From NCBI GenBank assembly GCA_963576565.1, contig OY755039.1, positions 129,446,140 to 129,510,139 of the forward strand: a stretch of DNA of 64,000 nt. Reading direction: 5' to 3'. Source of the DNA: Aspidapion aeneum (lineage: Eukaryota; Arthropoda; Insecta; Coleoptera; Brentidae). A program made the translations under genes and the position numbers. The notes under the pieces are model-generated. The model was given only the letters and a program-made list of their open reading frames with translations, did not search any database and was not told the origin of the DNA. Below, one piece after another: positions 44,566 through 56,375 of the stretch (position 1 is the stretch's first letter; each line of letters opens with the position of its first letter).

Positions 44566-45075
44566 TACATCGGATTAATCTTTTTTGATTGAAATCGTTC
44601 GGTAATTCCATCTAGATCTAGGGGAGGTAGATCTGAATCGTTCGGTAATTCTGCTCAGACTAGTCGGACGTAAATCTGGTTGCTCCGTACATTTTGATCG
44701 ACGAAACAGATTAATCCGAGATTGTGACGTATGTTGTGTATTTGTTTTGTTTACAAAAATCATTTTTTTATGTAAAAAGATTGAAATCAAATTATTTGAT
44801 GTTGAAGACAACAAATTATATAAATTTCCGACATCACAGGAAAATTTTGTCAAAATTATAGCTGGGCGTAAGTTGCAATATGTACATAATATTTTTGGTT
44901 ATATTTAAGGTTATAACCATTTATAAAAATTTGATCGATTTGATCTGGATCGTTCGTTAATTCCAATTTGCTCAGACCGTTGTTTGATGGTAATCTCCTC
45001 AAACAACGTTCAGACTAATCTGTATTCACGTGACCAAAAATCCGTCGCGTCTGAGATGCAAATACCGAACGCAGC
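44566..45075. mobile_element. Inverted, left-truncated copy of the GCTGCGTT MITE
   Basis: Reverse complement of 25353-25815 at about 90% identity by eye. Its left TIR is cut where the zinc-finger element lies; the right end GAACGCAGC is intact. A 25-base stretch near 44978 (containing TTGTTTGATGGTAATC) is extra. Confidence 0.8.
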
Positions 45076-45082
45076 TTGTGCT

Positions 45083-45864
45083 CAGTGTTGCCCAAAGACT
45101 GTACACATCTGTGTACAGTCCTTGAGTGTTGCCAACCCTAGGGATTTATCTGTAGATCTACGGATTTTGGATTTCGATCTCCGATATCCGATTTTGGATC
45201 CAAATCTACAGATTTTTGACAATTTTTACTAAAAAACGATAAACATCGAAACACAACGGCGGCCGCGCCTCATTCCTCCTTATCAGTCCTCAGTTACTTT
45301 TTTTCCTACATTTTAATCATTTTGTAAAAAGGGTTTGCTTGGATCAGTGACCTTATTTTTCTAGACATCTAGCGGACGGTCGTTGCAACATTATTTAGAA
45401 CGAATTGTAGTACTTCGCGCGTTGTTTGATGGGGAGTCAACCAACGCTTCGCGCCACGAGTTAGTTAAAGTTAAACTATGTTTTACGTTATATGTATGCA
45501 CTAGAAAATGTTAGTGTTTGTACGTACCTTAACTAAATAAAAAAGGTTAAAAAAGTACGTACTTTTTATTTCTTCGAATTATAACGATTTATCCGTTTAA
45601 AAAATTGGCGGCACTGCAAAAAAGTTTATTGGATCCATGGGAACGGAGCAGTAGGTACCCTACCGTTCTCGTGCAATTCCGAAACAAAAAAGTTGTGCAC
45701 TCCTGTCACTGTCAAAAAAAAGAAAAAATCAAACCAATATAAACTTTTTAATTGTAAAAAAAGCAACTTTTTTTGTTTTTATAGTCTTCTGTGAACCTAC
45801 GGATTTCTACAGATTTTTCGCGTTCACGCTACGGATTTTCTCATTCCAATAGTTGGCAACACTG
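45083..45864. mobile_element. hAT MITE, 782 bp, with exact 8-bp TSD
   Basis: TIRs CAGTGTTGCC...AAC and GTTGGCAACACTG; TSD CTTGTGCT on both sides (45075-45082, 45865-45872). CTACGGATTT motifs repeat near both ends. A 32-bp palindrome was inserted within its left TIR. No coding frame. Confidence 0.92.
45093..45124. repeat. 32-bp palindromic insertion with exact 9-bp TSD
   Basis: CAAAGACTGTACACA and TGTGTACAGTCCTTG are arms with one mismatch around TC. AGTGTTGCC flanks both sides (45084-45092, 45125-45133). The sequence matches the palindromes in the Harbinger elements (16369, 24071), so this is a repeated family. Confidence 0.9.
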
Positions 45865-45872
45865 CTTGTGCT

Positions 45873-47177
45873 ACCTATTGCTTTGGATGAATTTTTGTTT
45901 ATTTATAGAGGATTTAAAATGCATAAAAAAAAGTAAAGAACTTGATTTCAAAAATTTGTAAGTATTTAATTTTTCATTTTCTATGGGCCTGGCAATAATA
46001 AACAGAAAACAATTTATTTTCTTCTTATCTTTCACCCAACATAATAAAATAGTAAAGATAGATTAGGAATTTGGTTCATTTATCAGTTGTTTACCCATAC
46101 TTTTGGTTTATTGAAAATTTGGGTCAATAAACCCAAATGATAAAATAATTCACAATGAAAACAGGTTTTTCAAAGTGATAGGTACCTACTTACTTGTCTT
46201 TTGACTGCAGGTTCAGTGAGAATTGTGGTTTCTGTCAGTGAAAGTTAGTGTTGTTTTTTGTTTCAGGTATTTATACTCCAGGATACCTATTTTTGGAAAC
46301 TGCATAATAATGCAATGTGGCCACTAAAGCAAAATTTATTTATTTTATTTTATTTATTTATTCTTCAAAAAAAAACATTGAGCAAATTTTGTTGTCTCTG
46401 TAGCCTGTTCCCAAAAATGTTTCTCAAAGTTGTTGTTGCTCTCTTTAATGCTGGTGCTAAACAGTTTTGATTGCTTCAATGAAAACAAAGTTAATATTTG
46501 TAGTAGTAGTAGTCGGCCTCCAACTGGTACTCGGCCATCTTTGTCATTTTTATGAAATAAGAAAAATAATGTAATTAAAAAATTCAGTGTTAATCCTATG
46601 AACTTTTATTCCATTTTTCCTTTCATACCAAGCATTTTTATATAAACAGAAAACACTGTCATTTTAAAATGACAGTTTGAAATTGCTGGGCACATTGTGT
46701 TTGTTTAAGGTATGAAATTTAAAGATTTTTGCTACAGGTAGGTGGTGTGGGAAATAGTATTTTTTAGTGAACTGTAAATTCTCCTTACAAAATTTTAGAT
46801 TGCATATTATTTGAGAGGTATTTTTGTAGTCATTTAATGCCAAAAATGGTAAAGAAATATCACAACCTAGTTTTTTTTCTGATGGACGACTACTGGTAAT
46901 GCATAATTCTAAAAACCTACTAGAATATTTTTTTCAAAACCAGTAGTCAGCCCCCTTCAACTACAATACTTTCAGAGCAGACTGACTTCAGGATTTGATT
47001 GACCAGGGTTCAGCCATAGTGTTTCTTATGCTGGGTTTATTCAGATAAAAATAAAAATAAATATTAAAATATAAATAAAAATATTTTTGTGCATATGTGA
47101 AATCACATTTCGTTTTGATGTAGAATTTTATTTTTATTTTGGTTTTTTTTTTGGTGTTTTACTGCCATTTTAGGCAT
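45873..47177. other. No gene seen
   Basis: A/T-rich DNA. An inverted pair CATTTTAAAATG near 46660 is short. Open frames are under 75 codons and without motifs. Confidence 0.55.
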
Positions 47178-47185
47178 AATCCAAC

Positions 47186-47711
47186 CGAGGGGTGAACAGC
47201 TCTCACAATCGGTGTACACATTTCTCACAATCTTTTCACAATCACTCACAATCTGTCACAATCTTACTACAATCCTTCACAATCCCTCACAATCTTACCA
47301 CATTCCTTCACAATCCCCCACAATCTTTACACAATCCATCCCAATCACTCACAATCTTTCACAATCCTGCATCCCACAATCCTTCACAATCTTTACACAG
47401 TCTGTCCCAATCACTCACAACCGCTCACAATCACACCACAGTCCTTCACAATCCCTCGCAAAGGAAACTATAGACATGAAGACATGATGACCTTTTTGTT
47501 TTTTTTGGTTGCAAGAATTTTTGATGGACTGTCGCCCCCCCGCCCCTTCAGGCACGCTACACCGCTGCCCAGTCCTCCACAATCCCTTGCAATACCTCAC
47601 AATCTTTCACAATCTTACCACAATCCCTCACAATCTTTACACAATCTTAGCAAAAGATTGTGGATTTTCACAATTGGTGTACACATTTTGGGTTAGCTGT
47701 TCACCCCTTGA
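47186..47711. mobile_element. hAT MITE built of CACAATC repeats, 526 bp
   Basis: Ends CGAGGGGTGAACAGCT and AGCTGTTCACCCCTTG; exact 8-bp TSD AATCCAAC (47178-47185, 47712-47719). Between them lie dozens of imperfect 8-12-bp units of the form TCACAATCC in two blocks (47212-47470 and 47576-47660), separated by a GC-rich linker. GGTGTACACATTT lies just inside both ends. Apparent 90-codon frames are due to the repeat. Confidence 0.93.
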
Positions 47712-47719
47712 ATCCAACT

Positions 47720-50380
47720 AAAGTCACTGGTTTAATCAAAAAATACTTTTTTTTTTGTTGGTGTTTTATTACCATTTTTGGTAATTTAACTAAAGCCTGG
47801 TTTAATAAAAAAATATTGTGCTTAAAAAAATGTTACCCCAGATGTTTTTTTAAGATTATTTAAATTAACTACCTATTTGTTGTTCTAACATTTTTTTTAT
47901 GTTTTTATAATATTTTAATTTTTTTTGGATTTTTATTAATAAGTAAATAAGAAAGTTTGTTTTGTTCCTATTTTTTTAATTTTTTTTATTATTATACCCA
48001 CCTATCTAGTATAAAATATCTAGGCCAACTTCTGGTTGAAAATTGGCTGACCTTAACCATTTTTAATATTTTTCTTTTGAAATTGGCTATTTTTGAGTTT
48101 TAGAGAACACACAGGCATTACCTAGGAATAGTTTTGCATTAACTATGATGGTCTGCACCTAAGTATATATTTTTATCCTTTTTATAAAAAGAGATCCCAA
48201 TTCAATCTTTTTCCCTTTTGACATTTTTGATAATCAAAACTTTAAAAATTATTAAATTTTTTTCAAAATAGGTAGGTTATTATATTATTATAACATATTA
48301 AGGAATTTATTCTTTAGCTATTAAAAAAACCGTCTTTAATTATTGACATTGATTGAAAATTTCAGGTTCAACAAAAATAAAGCTTCCCTAACACTAATGG
48401 CTGTATGTGCCTTTTGGCGCCATTTTTTTATTTAGGAAAATACATTTCATAAAAATATATATACAGGGCTCGACTTCGAACGTTTAGCCTTTATGAAAAG
48501 CGTATAAAAAAAGGATGAACTTATGGAAAGCAAGAAGTCAGTGAGGGTCCACATAGCACAAATCAAAACAACGTTAAAAACACATATTTTTTTAAGTTTA
48601 ATAGGTCGCTTTTTAACGTTATTTTTAAAACCACGTTAATATCACACTGAAATAACGTGGTTTTGAGGTGCATATTCAGGAGCGTTTGCCGCTGTGACTC
48701 AAAATTCATTAATAGTTTTTTATTACTAAACAGGAGCAATCAAAGTAAGATTTCCATTTTTAAAAGACGAAGAAATAGTCATTATTATTTATTTCGTTAT
48801 TTTAGCTTTAATCAGGAAACATTAAATCGAGAAAAATTCAATTTTTTAATAATTTTTTCTTTCACAATAACCTTGCTCTTTTATTAAAGTCGCGCTTAAA
48901 TGCCGCTCAAGTGTTCGATCTCCTGGCGGCGGCTCACGAAGTCAAGTTGCTAAAAGTCACCATACACTATCCAGGAAACAGAATAGGGGACAACATTTTT
49001 GGGGGTAGGGATGTATGACAGCCCTAAATATATTGCCCCTCTACTGGTTTCAGTCTGCAGAAAAAAATGTTGGTCACGTTTTACTACTCCTTTTAAAATT
49101 TTATTTTTGCCCCTTAAATGGAGGGGCCATTCCTCTTGAAAAAAAAAAACAATAAGTTGAAATGCGGCGTTATGGTAATTGCAATTATTTAGGTTTTTAA
49201 AATAATTGAAAAATTATTTTACAATTATAATGAAATTACAAAAATGCAATTGAATTACTAAAGTGATTGTTATTATTTAAAGCAATCCACGTTTCATACT
49301 GAATTTAAGGGGTAAGTTCGGAATGTATTCTATGGTCTCCTAAATTAAGCATTTTCACATTTTGTAAATTATAAGTGAAAGAAATAAATAAAAAATAATT
49401 GTCTATCACTTTTTTTTATTTTGCAAGTAGGAAATTTATAATTAAGTTATTTTTTTGTTGTAATGAATTACACAGTTTTCTAAGTACATTCCTGTAATGT
49501 AATTTGTAATATAAAAATTTGTAATAGTTACTTTTCAAAGTATTGGTTTCTAACTCTAGTTGAGAATAAATCAGTACACATAAAGACCAACAAATTTGTT
49601 ATCCACAAAGTTGAATTTGTGGAATATTTTGTTTGTGCGTGTAGTAACCTCCTTTATAATTTTTGCCATGTTAGAAAGCTCTACCTGTACACTTAATTAC
49701 GGATTTGCAGTATTGAATATTAGTCATACAGTTCAAATTATATCTAACAGATGGCGCTACAGCAATTAAAATCAAGGGGTTTTAAGGATTTTATGCATCG
49801 GCGCCTTTGGCCTGCTCAGGCGGTAAGAGTAACGTCATTAGATCGCGAAAAGAAAACCATTTTCTTGAATTGCTAACTTCACAACAGCTATTTATCTCTG
49901 TTAGTGCCATTTATTTAAATAGTGATCTTACTTCAATTCACATATTTTTAATGGCGAAACGATCGTTGACGAACCCTGTATAAAACGTAGGGGATGGATT
50001 TTTTCAAAAATCTAAAAAATGATTTTAGCCATATTTCATAGTTTCAAATTCCGGCGCCGACCGGAAGTGGCCTATTCAGGCCTAAAGTCCGTTTTTTGAA
50101 TAGGGATGGGCATAATTTTGCACCGGATTCGGATTCTACGCAAGGAAAGACGTACCTTTTATTTGAAACATTTTTTTCTTAAACGTCATTATTTTTTTTA
50201 ATATATGCCCACCCGTATTAGACAAACAGACTTCCGGCTTAGATGGGCCACTTCCAGTCGACTCCGAAATTTGGAAACATCTACCACCAATCGAAAGAGC
50301 GTACTCGAGTAATTTTTTGGATCATTAAAAAAACTTTTCCCCTAAGTTTTAAAAGGGGTGGACGGATGGTCTGGGACACC

Positions 50381-50382
<2 letters not shown>
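47720..50382. other. No gene seen
   Basis: A/T-rich DNA with a GC-richer patch at 48890-48965 of unknown origin. GGGACACCCTCTATA at 50363-50377 looks like the end of an ACAGGGTGTCCC-type element running into (TA)n; its partner end was not found. Confidence 0.5.

Positions 50383-50438
<56 letters not shown>
50383..50438. repeat. (TA)n microsatellite
   Basis: About 28 uninterrupted TA units. The tyrosine/isoleucine frames through it are artefacts. Confidence 0.97.
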
Positions 50439-50443
<5 letters not shown>

Positions 50444-50449
50444 TATAAT

Positions 50450-51110
50450 CTTTAAAGAGCAATCAATTTTTAACATGATTTTTTTATTTCACTAAAATTG
50501 GTTTAGTAATAACGAATTTATAATGAAATGAATCCAAACAGGATTGGCAATGCAATCGTATAATCTCTAAAACAATGGCTGAAACAAAAACAGATTTTTT
50601 TGAGAACCACCACACCGATTTTACTAATTTGCACGTCTTTTTGTGGGGGAAACGTAGCGCTTTTCTATAAACTAAAAAAAAAACAACATTTGAGGAACCT
50701 AAGAATAAACACGCCATTTTAAAGAATCAAGTATGATTCTGTCCGCCATCTTAAATTTTAAGATGGCGATAAACTTTGATCATGATCTTTAAAAAGGAAT
50801 CAATTCTCACCAAGATGTTTTTTATTTCATTAAAATCGGTTCGGTAGTAATAAATTTATAAGGAAATAAATGCAGACATGATTGGCAAGGCAATCGTATC
50901 ATATGCAAAACAATGGTTGAAACAAAAATATATTTTTTAGAACCACTAAACCGATTTTGCTATTTCGTACCTTGTTGTGCGTGGCAAGAATGCAGCTTTT
51001 TTAATAATTTAAAAAAATAATCAAGACATGTTCGCAACACGAAAATAAACGAGCATCTTTGAAGGGTATATTTTAATTTCGTCTGCCGTCTTGGATTTAA
51101 AAAAAAGTAC
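50450..51110. repeat. Diverged tandem duplication, period about 337 bp
   Basis: TCTTTAAAGAGCAATCAATT at 50450 and its variant at 50787 each begin a unit containing CAATCGTAT, AACAATGG and ACCGATTTT in the same order. Identity is moderate, so the duplication is old. No coding signal. Confidence 0.7.
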
Positions 51111-51224
51111 ATTCAGTTGAAACTCTGATTAATTGTCTGGCAAGTGCAGTTTGCCACATTAAAATCGATTGTATAGTTCAAAAGTTATAATTAAAAAAAA
51201 CTTATCCGTTTTTTTAACCCACCC

Positions 51225-51727
<503 letters not shown>

Positions 51728-51775
51728 AATATATATTTCAGTTTTTGAAATTTCTAGATTAGTCGTCTATTTTTC

Positions 51776-51777
<2 letters not shown>

Positions 51778-51821
<44 letters not shown>

Positions 51822-51832
51822 ATATATACATA
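51778..51832. repeat. (TA)n with TGTGTG interruption
   Basis: TA run ending in TATGTGTGTATATATACA, adjacent to an ACAGGGTGTTCC end at 51833. Confidence 0.9.
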
Positions 51833-52237
51833 CAGGGTGTTCCAAGTTAAGTGTTCACCATTGCTAATTTTTTTATTATTAAAAATAGAAAAAAGTTTAA
51901 ATTGGCAAACTAGTAGAATTTTTCATGCTCTTTAAGATACTTAAATAAAAAAAATAGAGCATCGCTTTTTGGCGTTTTCCAGTTTGTTTTGAGCACCCTG
52001 TTTCTTATAATTTTTTTTGATAGGTCTTTCAGTTCTAAACAAAAATTGTTTCATGTGGAGTATTTTGGAAGTTCTGATTTTCTTTATTTTCAATTGAGAG
52101 TTAGTGGATATTTTTTATGAACTCAGTGGTGGCCAAAATAATAATAGTACCCTAAAATTGTATGAATATTAAATAATAAAAGTTATATACAGGGTGTTTC
52201 ACAACTTATCCACAAAATTTTAACCACATATGCACTT

Positions 52238-52513
52238 AAAACTGTTTGGTTTTTACTTTCTCCAACGTCGATCACAAGGATACGAATGATCCCCGTCTGA
52301 AACACGTTCTGACAATCAGGAACAAGTTGTTCCATGCCAATCCAATGCCAATGGATTGACACGTCCTGACAATAAGGAACAAGTGTTCCATGCCAATCCA
52401 ATGCCAATGGATTGGCATGGAACACTTGTTCCTGATTGTCAGGACGTGTTCCAGATGGGGATCATTCGTATCCTTGTGATCGACGTTGGAGAAAGTGAAA
52501 ACCAAACAGTTTT
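52238..52513. repeat. 276-bp palindrome with an internal tandem repeat
   Basis: AAAACTGTTTGGTTTTTACT on the left is matched by its inverse ending at 52513; CGTCGATCACAAGGATACG lies inside both arms. The centre CCATGCCAATCCAATGCCAA faces its own complement. The left arm holds two copies of a ~58-base block (CTGACAAT...GGATTG), making it longer than the right arm. Confidence 0.88.
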
Positions 52514-52662
52514 AACAAGTTCCCAACGAAAGCCTCAAACCATCAGTATTTTCCCTCGGAGTAGTTGTTTCTGTTGGTTTCACACAGCACATATGCACTG
52601 TTACGATAGAAGTTGATTTCTCAAAAAAAAATATAAAAGTACTACAGAAATCGAGATAATAA
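52514..52662. other. Short spacer before the copia element
   Basis: No feature seen other than the target site AATAA at 52658-52662. Confidence 0.5.
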
Positions 52663-52847
52663 TGTGGTTAATAATTTAAAATAGAACACTCTGTTTAGTC
52701 TGTGTATTTGATGTTTATGATTTTTTAATGATTGTCACTCAAGTTTTTATATAGTTGTTATCATCTTTGAGTACAGTATTTTTTGAACATATCTCCGTTT
52801 TCATTATTTGTACCTTAACGAAGCCCTAAAATTATAGTAAAACAACA
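52663..52847 (+). repeat. Copia 5' LTR
   Basis: 185 bp, TGTGGTTAATAATT...AAAACAACA. It differs from the 3' LTR by a few substitutions and lacks a short duplicated segment (CATCATCTTTTTCATT) seen in the 3' copy. Confidence 0.93.
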
Positions 52848-52861
52848 GGTTATGGGCCCAG
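52848..52861 (+). promoter_or_regulatory. Primer binding site (initiator-Met tRNA half)
   Basis: GGTTATGGGCCCAG immediately follows the LTR. Copia-type elements prime from an internal fragment of initiator methionine tRNA, and this wording matches that class. Confidence 0.85.
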
Positions 52862-52944
52862 AAAACGCATAAAATCTATTGGACCGCTGAACTCTTTTTT
52901 TTTTTTAAATAGTTCATTTCAAATAAGTCTGCATTTCTGTGAAA

Positions 52945-53428
52945 ATGAATAGCCTGCCGCCAGTAGAACGTCTGAAAGGTCGAGAAAACTATGATACTTG
53001 GAAGTTCGCGGTACAAACTTATTTAGAACATGAGGAACTATGGGCCGCTGTTGAAGGTACCGAAAAAGATGAAAAAAAGACAATAAAAGCGAGATCAAAA
53101 ATAATACTCTTGGTGGATCCGATGCACTATGTCCATGTGCAATCCAGTACGACAGCTAAAGAAGCTTGGGAAAACCTCCAAAGAGCCTTTGAAGATTCTG
53201 GACTGACACGGAGAGTTGGACTTCTTCGGATTTTGATCACAACTACATTGGAAAATTGTAGTTCAGTCGAAGAATATGTTAAAAAAATAATCACAACAGC
53301 CAACAAATTGTCAGCAATCGGCATGAAGGTCAGTGATGAGTGGGTTGGCACTATTTTGTTAGCTGGTTTGCCAGAAATCTACCAACCCATGATTATGGGA
53401 ATCGAAAGTTCAGTTACTTCAGGATGTG
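52945..53428 (+). pseudogene. Copia gag
   Basis: From ATG 52945 the frame reads MNSLPPVERLKGRENYDTWK, the usual start of insect copia Gag (UBN2-type), with YLEHEELWAAVEG and later AGLPEIYQPMIMG. Gag forms the particle that packages the RNA. The frame shifts near 53430, joining the nucleocapsid part in another frame with part of the coding sequence missing. Confidence 0.9.
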
Positions 53429-53899
53429 TCTTTAGTAAAAGGTCCAAATGACTCAGTTGCTATGTACAATTTTGAAAGGTCTAAAGTTTTTCCCAAAGGA
53501 AAGTCTTCAGAAAAAGACAAAAACAAAAAGGGACCTCGATGGTTTTCCTGTAATCGTTTTGGTCATTTTGCATCACAGTGTGATAAAAAGAAAGACAAAG
53601 ACTGTAAAACTACTAAAAACAAGGATGCAGCTTGGTATTCAGCTTTTACTGCTCAAGCAAACGAAAAATGTTGGTTTATTGATTCTGGATGTTCAGCACA
53701 CATGACATCAAATAAAGAAATTTTGTTCAGCGAGAGAAAAGCGCAGAAGTTGTCTATTGTCACAGCCAATAATGAAGAAATGACAACAGAGACAATTGGA
53801 GATGCAAAACTACCACTAAAGGTAAATCAGAACATTTTAAATGTAGATGTAAGAGATATTTATTATGTTCCAGAAGTTAAAGTTAATTTACTGTGTTAG
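53426..53899 (+). pseudogene. Copia nucleocapsid and protease
   Basis: A zinc-knuckle-like FSCNRFGHFASQC lacks the second cysteine (CNRF for CNRC), so RNA binding would be impaired. The aspartic protease site WFIDSGCSAHMTSN is intact. The frame ends at 53897-53899 in the middle of the polyprotein because of a frameshift. Confidence 0.9.
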
Positions 53900-54660
53900 T
53901 TAGCCAAATTGTGACACAAGGCAATACCGTTATTTTTGAGTCCAAGGGCGCTAGAATTTTAAACAGTAACAATGACTTAATTGGAACTGCCAGTTTAACA
54001 AATAAGTTATTTAAGCTAGATTTAGCTCCGGATGCTGTAGCGCTAATGTCAAAAACCGACGAAAAAGAATGCAATTTGTGGCACCGAAGGCTTGCACATG
54101 TAAATAAAGATAGCTTGCAGAAGCTTAAAAATGGCTTAGCTAATGGCATTAAGTTTTCATATCGTTTTGGAGCTGATTTTGTATGTGACACTTGCATGTT
54201 GGGTAAAATGCACAGACTACCATTCAGAGAGAGCCAAACAGAGACCACACGGCCGCTAGAGTTGATTCACTCAGATTTATGTGGACCAATTGAAACAGAC
54301 TCTTTATCAGGCTCAAGGTATGTTCTAACATTTCTTGATGATTTTACCCACCACGCCTTTGTTTATTTTTTAAAAAATAAAAGCCAGGTCACTGAACATT
54401 TTAAAACTTTCAAAAATTTTGTTGAAAACCAATCTAGTCAAAAAATTAAAATATTGAGAACTGACAATGGTGGGGAATATCTCAGTAATGAGCTGACAGC
54501 TCACAGTACCGTATGCCCCAGAACAAAATGGGAAAGCTGAACGACTGAATCGCTCCATAATTGAGAAAACTCGTTGCTTGCTGATAGAGGCAGACTTACC
54601 AAACATTTTTTGGGCTGAGGCTGTTTACACCTAGGTGTATCTGCTTAACAGACTCGCAAT
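53893..54660 (+). pseudogene. Copia integrase
   Basis: The HHCC zinc region (LWHRRLAHVNK ... CDTCMLGKMH) is followed by the catalytic core: first D in HSDLCGPIE, second D in TDNGGEY, and the glutamate in EQNGKAERLNR after a frameshift near 54510. A stop lies at about 54632. All three catalytic residues are present but in different frames. Confidence 0.92.
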
Positions 54661-55636
54661 GTTAATAAAACGCCACATGAACTCTGGACAGGTACAAAAC
54701 CTTCAGTAGCATATATTAAAATATTTGGTTGTAAAGCATATGCTCCCAGTCAAAAACGAAGAAAGTTAGATTCAAAAGCAACTTCTTGTATATTTGTGGG
54801 ATACAGTTTAGAGAGCAAGGCATATAGGCTTTATGATACACAAAAGAAAATAGTTTTTGTATCCAGAGATGTTCAGTTTTGTGAAACGGAAAAAGGCAGT
54901 ACATTTTTACAAAAGAAACCGATAGTAGAAGAGAAGAAAGAACTATTTTATTTTCCCGAAAGTAAAATGGACCATGAAGAAAATATTGTAGAAGAGGACC
55001 AAGAAAGAAAGACAAGTGGAAGTGGGAATTTTTTAGAGGAATTTAGAGACGCAGATTTGTCAGAGCTTGTAGAACAAAATATAGATAGAGATTCAGATTA
55101 TGAACAAGAAGAACAGATAGTTGTTTCTGAACAGGCCACAAGACCTCAACGAGCGAGAAGGTTACCAGAAGCGATGAAAGACTATGTAACTTATACAGCA
55201 GTCTTAAAAGATGATGACGACCCAACTGATGTTGAAGAAGCCTTGAATCGACCTGACAAAGATCAGTGGAAAAGCGCTATGCAAAATGAGTACGACGCGC
55301 TTATAGAAAATGGCACCTGGGAGCTAGTCGATCTTCCTCAGGGTAGAAAACCACTGAATTGCAAATGGGTTTTCAAAACAAAAGAAAAGGAAGATGGAAC
55401 TCAGTACAACGCTCGGTTAGTCATAAAAGGGTGTGCTCAAAGAAAAGGCATAGATTTTGAGGAAACCTACGTACCAGTGGTGCGATGCAACTCTATAAGA
55501 TACTTGCTAGCACTTGCAGCAGAACATGACTTAGATATAGACCAACTAGATGCAGTCACAGCATTTTTACAAGGTGACTTGACCGAAGAAATATATATGT
55601 TACCACCAGAATGCTACAATGAGACTGATAAAGTAT
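54661..55636 (+). pseudogene. Copia reverse transcriptase, N-terminal part
   Basis: The frame from 54796 covers the integrase tail, an acidic linker, then VEEALNRPDKDQWKSAMQ, WVFKTKEKEDGTQYNARLV, and DIDQLDAVTAFLQGDL, the RVT_2 start with its first catalytic aspartate. It is cut at TDKVL by the gypsy LTR. Confidence 0.92.
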
Positions 55637-56067
55637 TGTTACGGGTTCACAACAACAATTAAAACTCGCAATTGTTGAAAATGATACGTCAATTTATTTC
55701 GACAAATTATGTACAAAAACACGCACTTAAACTTACTAATAACTTGCTAACAATTCACTACTTTAATACGCCTATTAACTTCGCGTTAACATCTAGCGAT
55801 CACTACCATTAGTTATCTCTGACTGCCCGATGCACGACGTCCGGCCCTATATATAACGGGCTGCCTACTATTCGAGAATTTTCCATCCTTGTTCGATTCG
55901 GAATTATTCCAACCTTTTCCGGACCGGACCGTTCGCATACCAGTTTGTCACATATAACGCAACTAAAACCTAGATTAAGAATACAACCATAAAATACGTC
56001 AACCTAATACTACACTAAACCTAAATAAATTCTAACTATAAAATTTAAATAACTTAAATTTGTAACA
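55637..56067 (-). repeat. Gypsy 3' LTR, complete
   Basis: 431 bp with inverted ends TGTTAC and GTAACA. A TATATATAA box lies about 55850. The polypurine tract (complement of CTATCCTCTTCTTC, 56068-56081) adjoins its inner end. Confidence 0.9.
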
Positions 56068-56079
56068 CTATCCTCTTCT

Positions 56080-56375
56080 TCAGGTTTGATCGTCTCGATC
56101 AACATTTCCCAGGTAAGGTTTTAGTCTGTCTGGATGAACAACTTTCATCTTGGACTTCGGGCTTTTCTGGATTCGGTAGACTACATCATTAATTCTCTTA
56201 ACAACTTTATAAGGCCCTTCCCATGGTGGTGTCAACTTAGGTGATCTTCCTTTCTTGCGTTGAGGATTGTATAGCCAGACTTGATCATTCTCTTTGAACC
56301 CTGAAGAGTTTGCTTTCAGGTCATATCTCGCTTTCATGCGGTCACTGGCTATTTCTATTCGTGCAGCTTTTGCCT
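56080..56375 (-). pseudogene. Gypsy integrase C-terminus (GPY/F domain)
   Basis: The frame 56337-56080 carries VWLYNPQRKKG, PPWEGPYKVVKRIND and VVHPDRLKPYLG, a GPY/F module that helps target integration. A frameshift near 56375 separates it from the catalytic core. Confidence 0.9.

Noticed and set aside
47212..47487. 90-codon proteins rich in H, N, S, Q
   Set aside because: They are translations of CACAATC repeats inside a MITE; all frames look alike.
56000..56067. Gypsy LTR ending at about 55995, where the two copies stop matching
   Set aside because: The 3' copy continues to GTAACA beside the purine tract, so the shorter 5' copy is truncated rather than the LTR being shorter.
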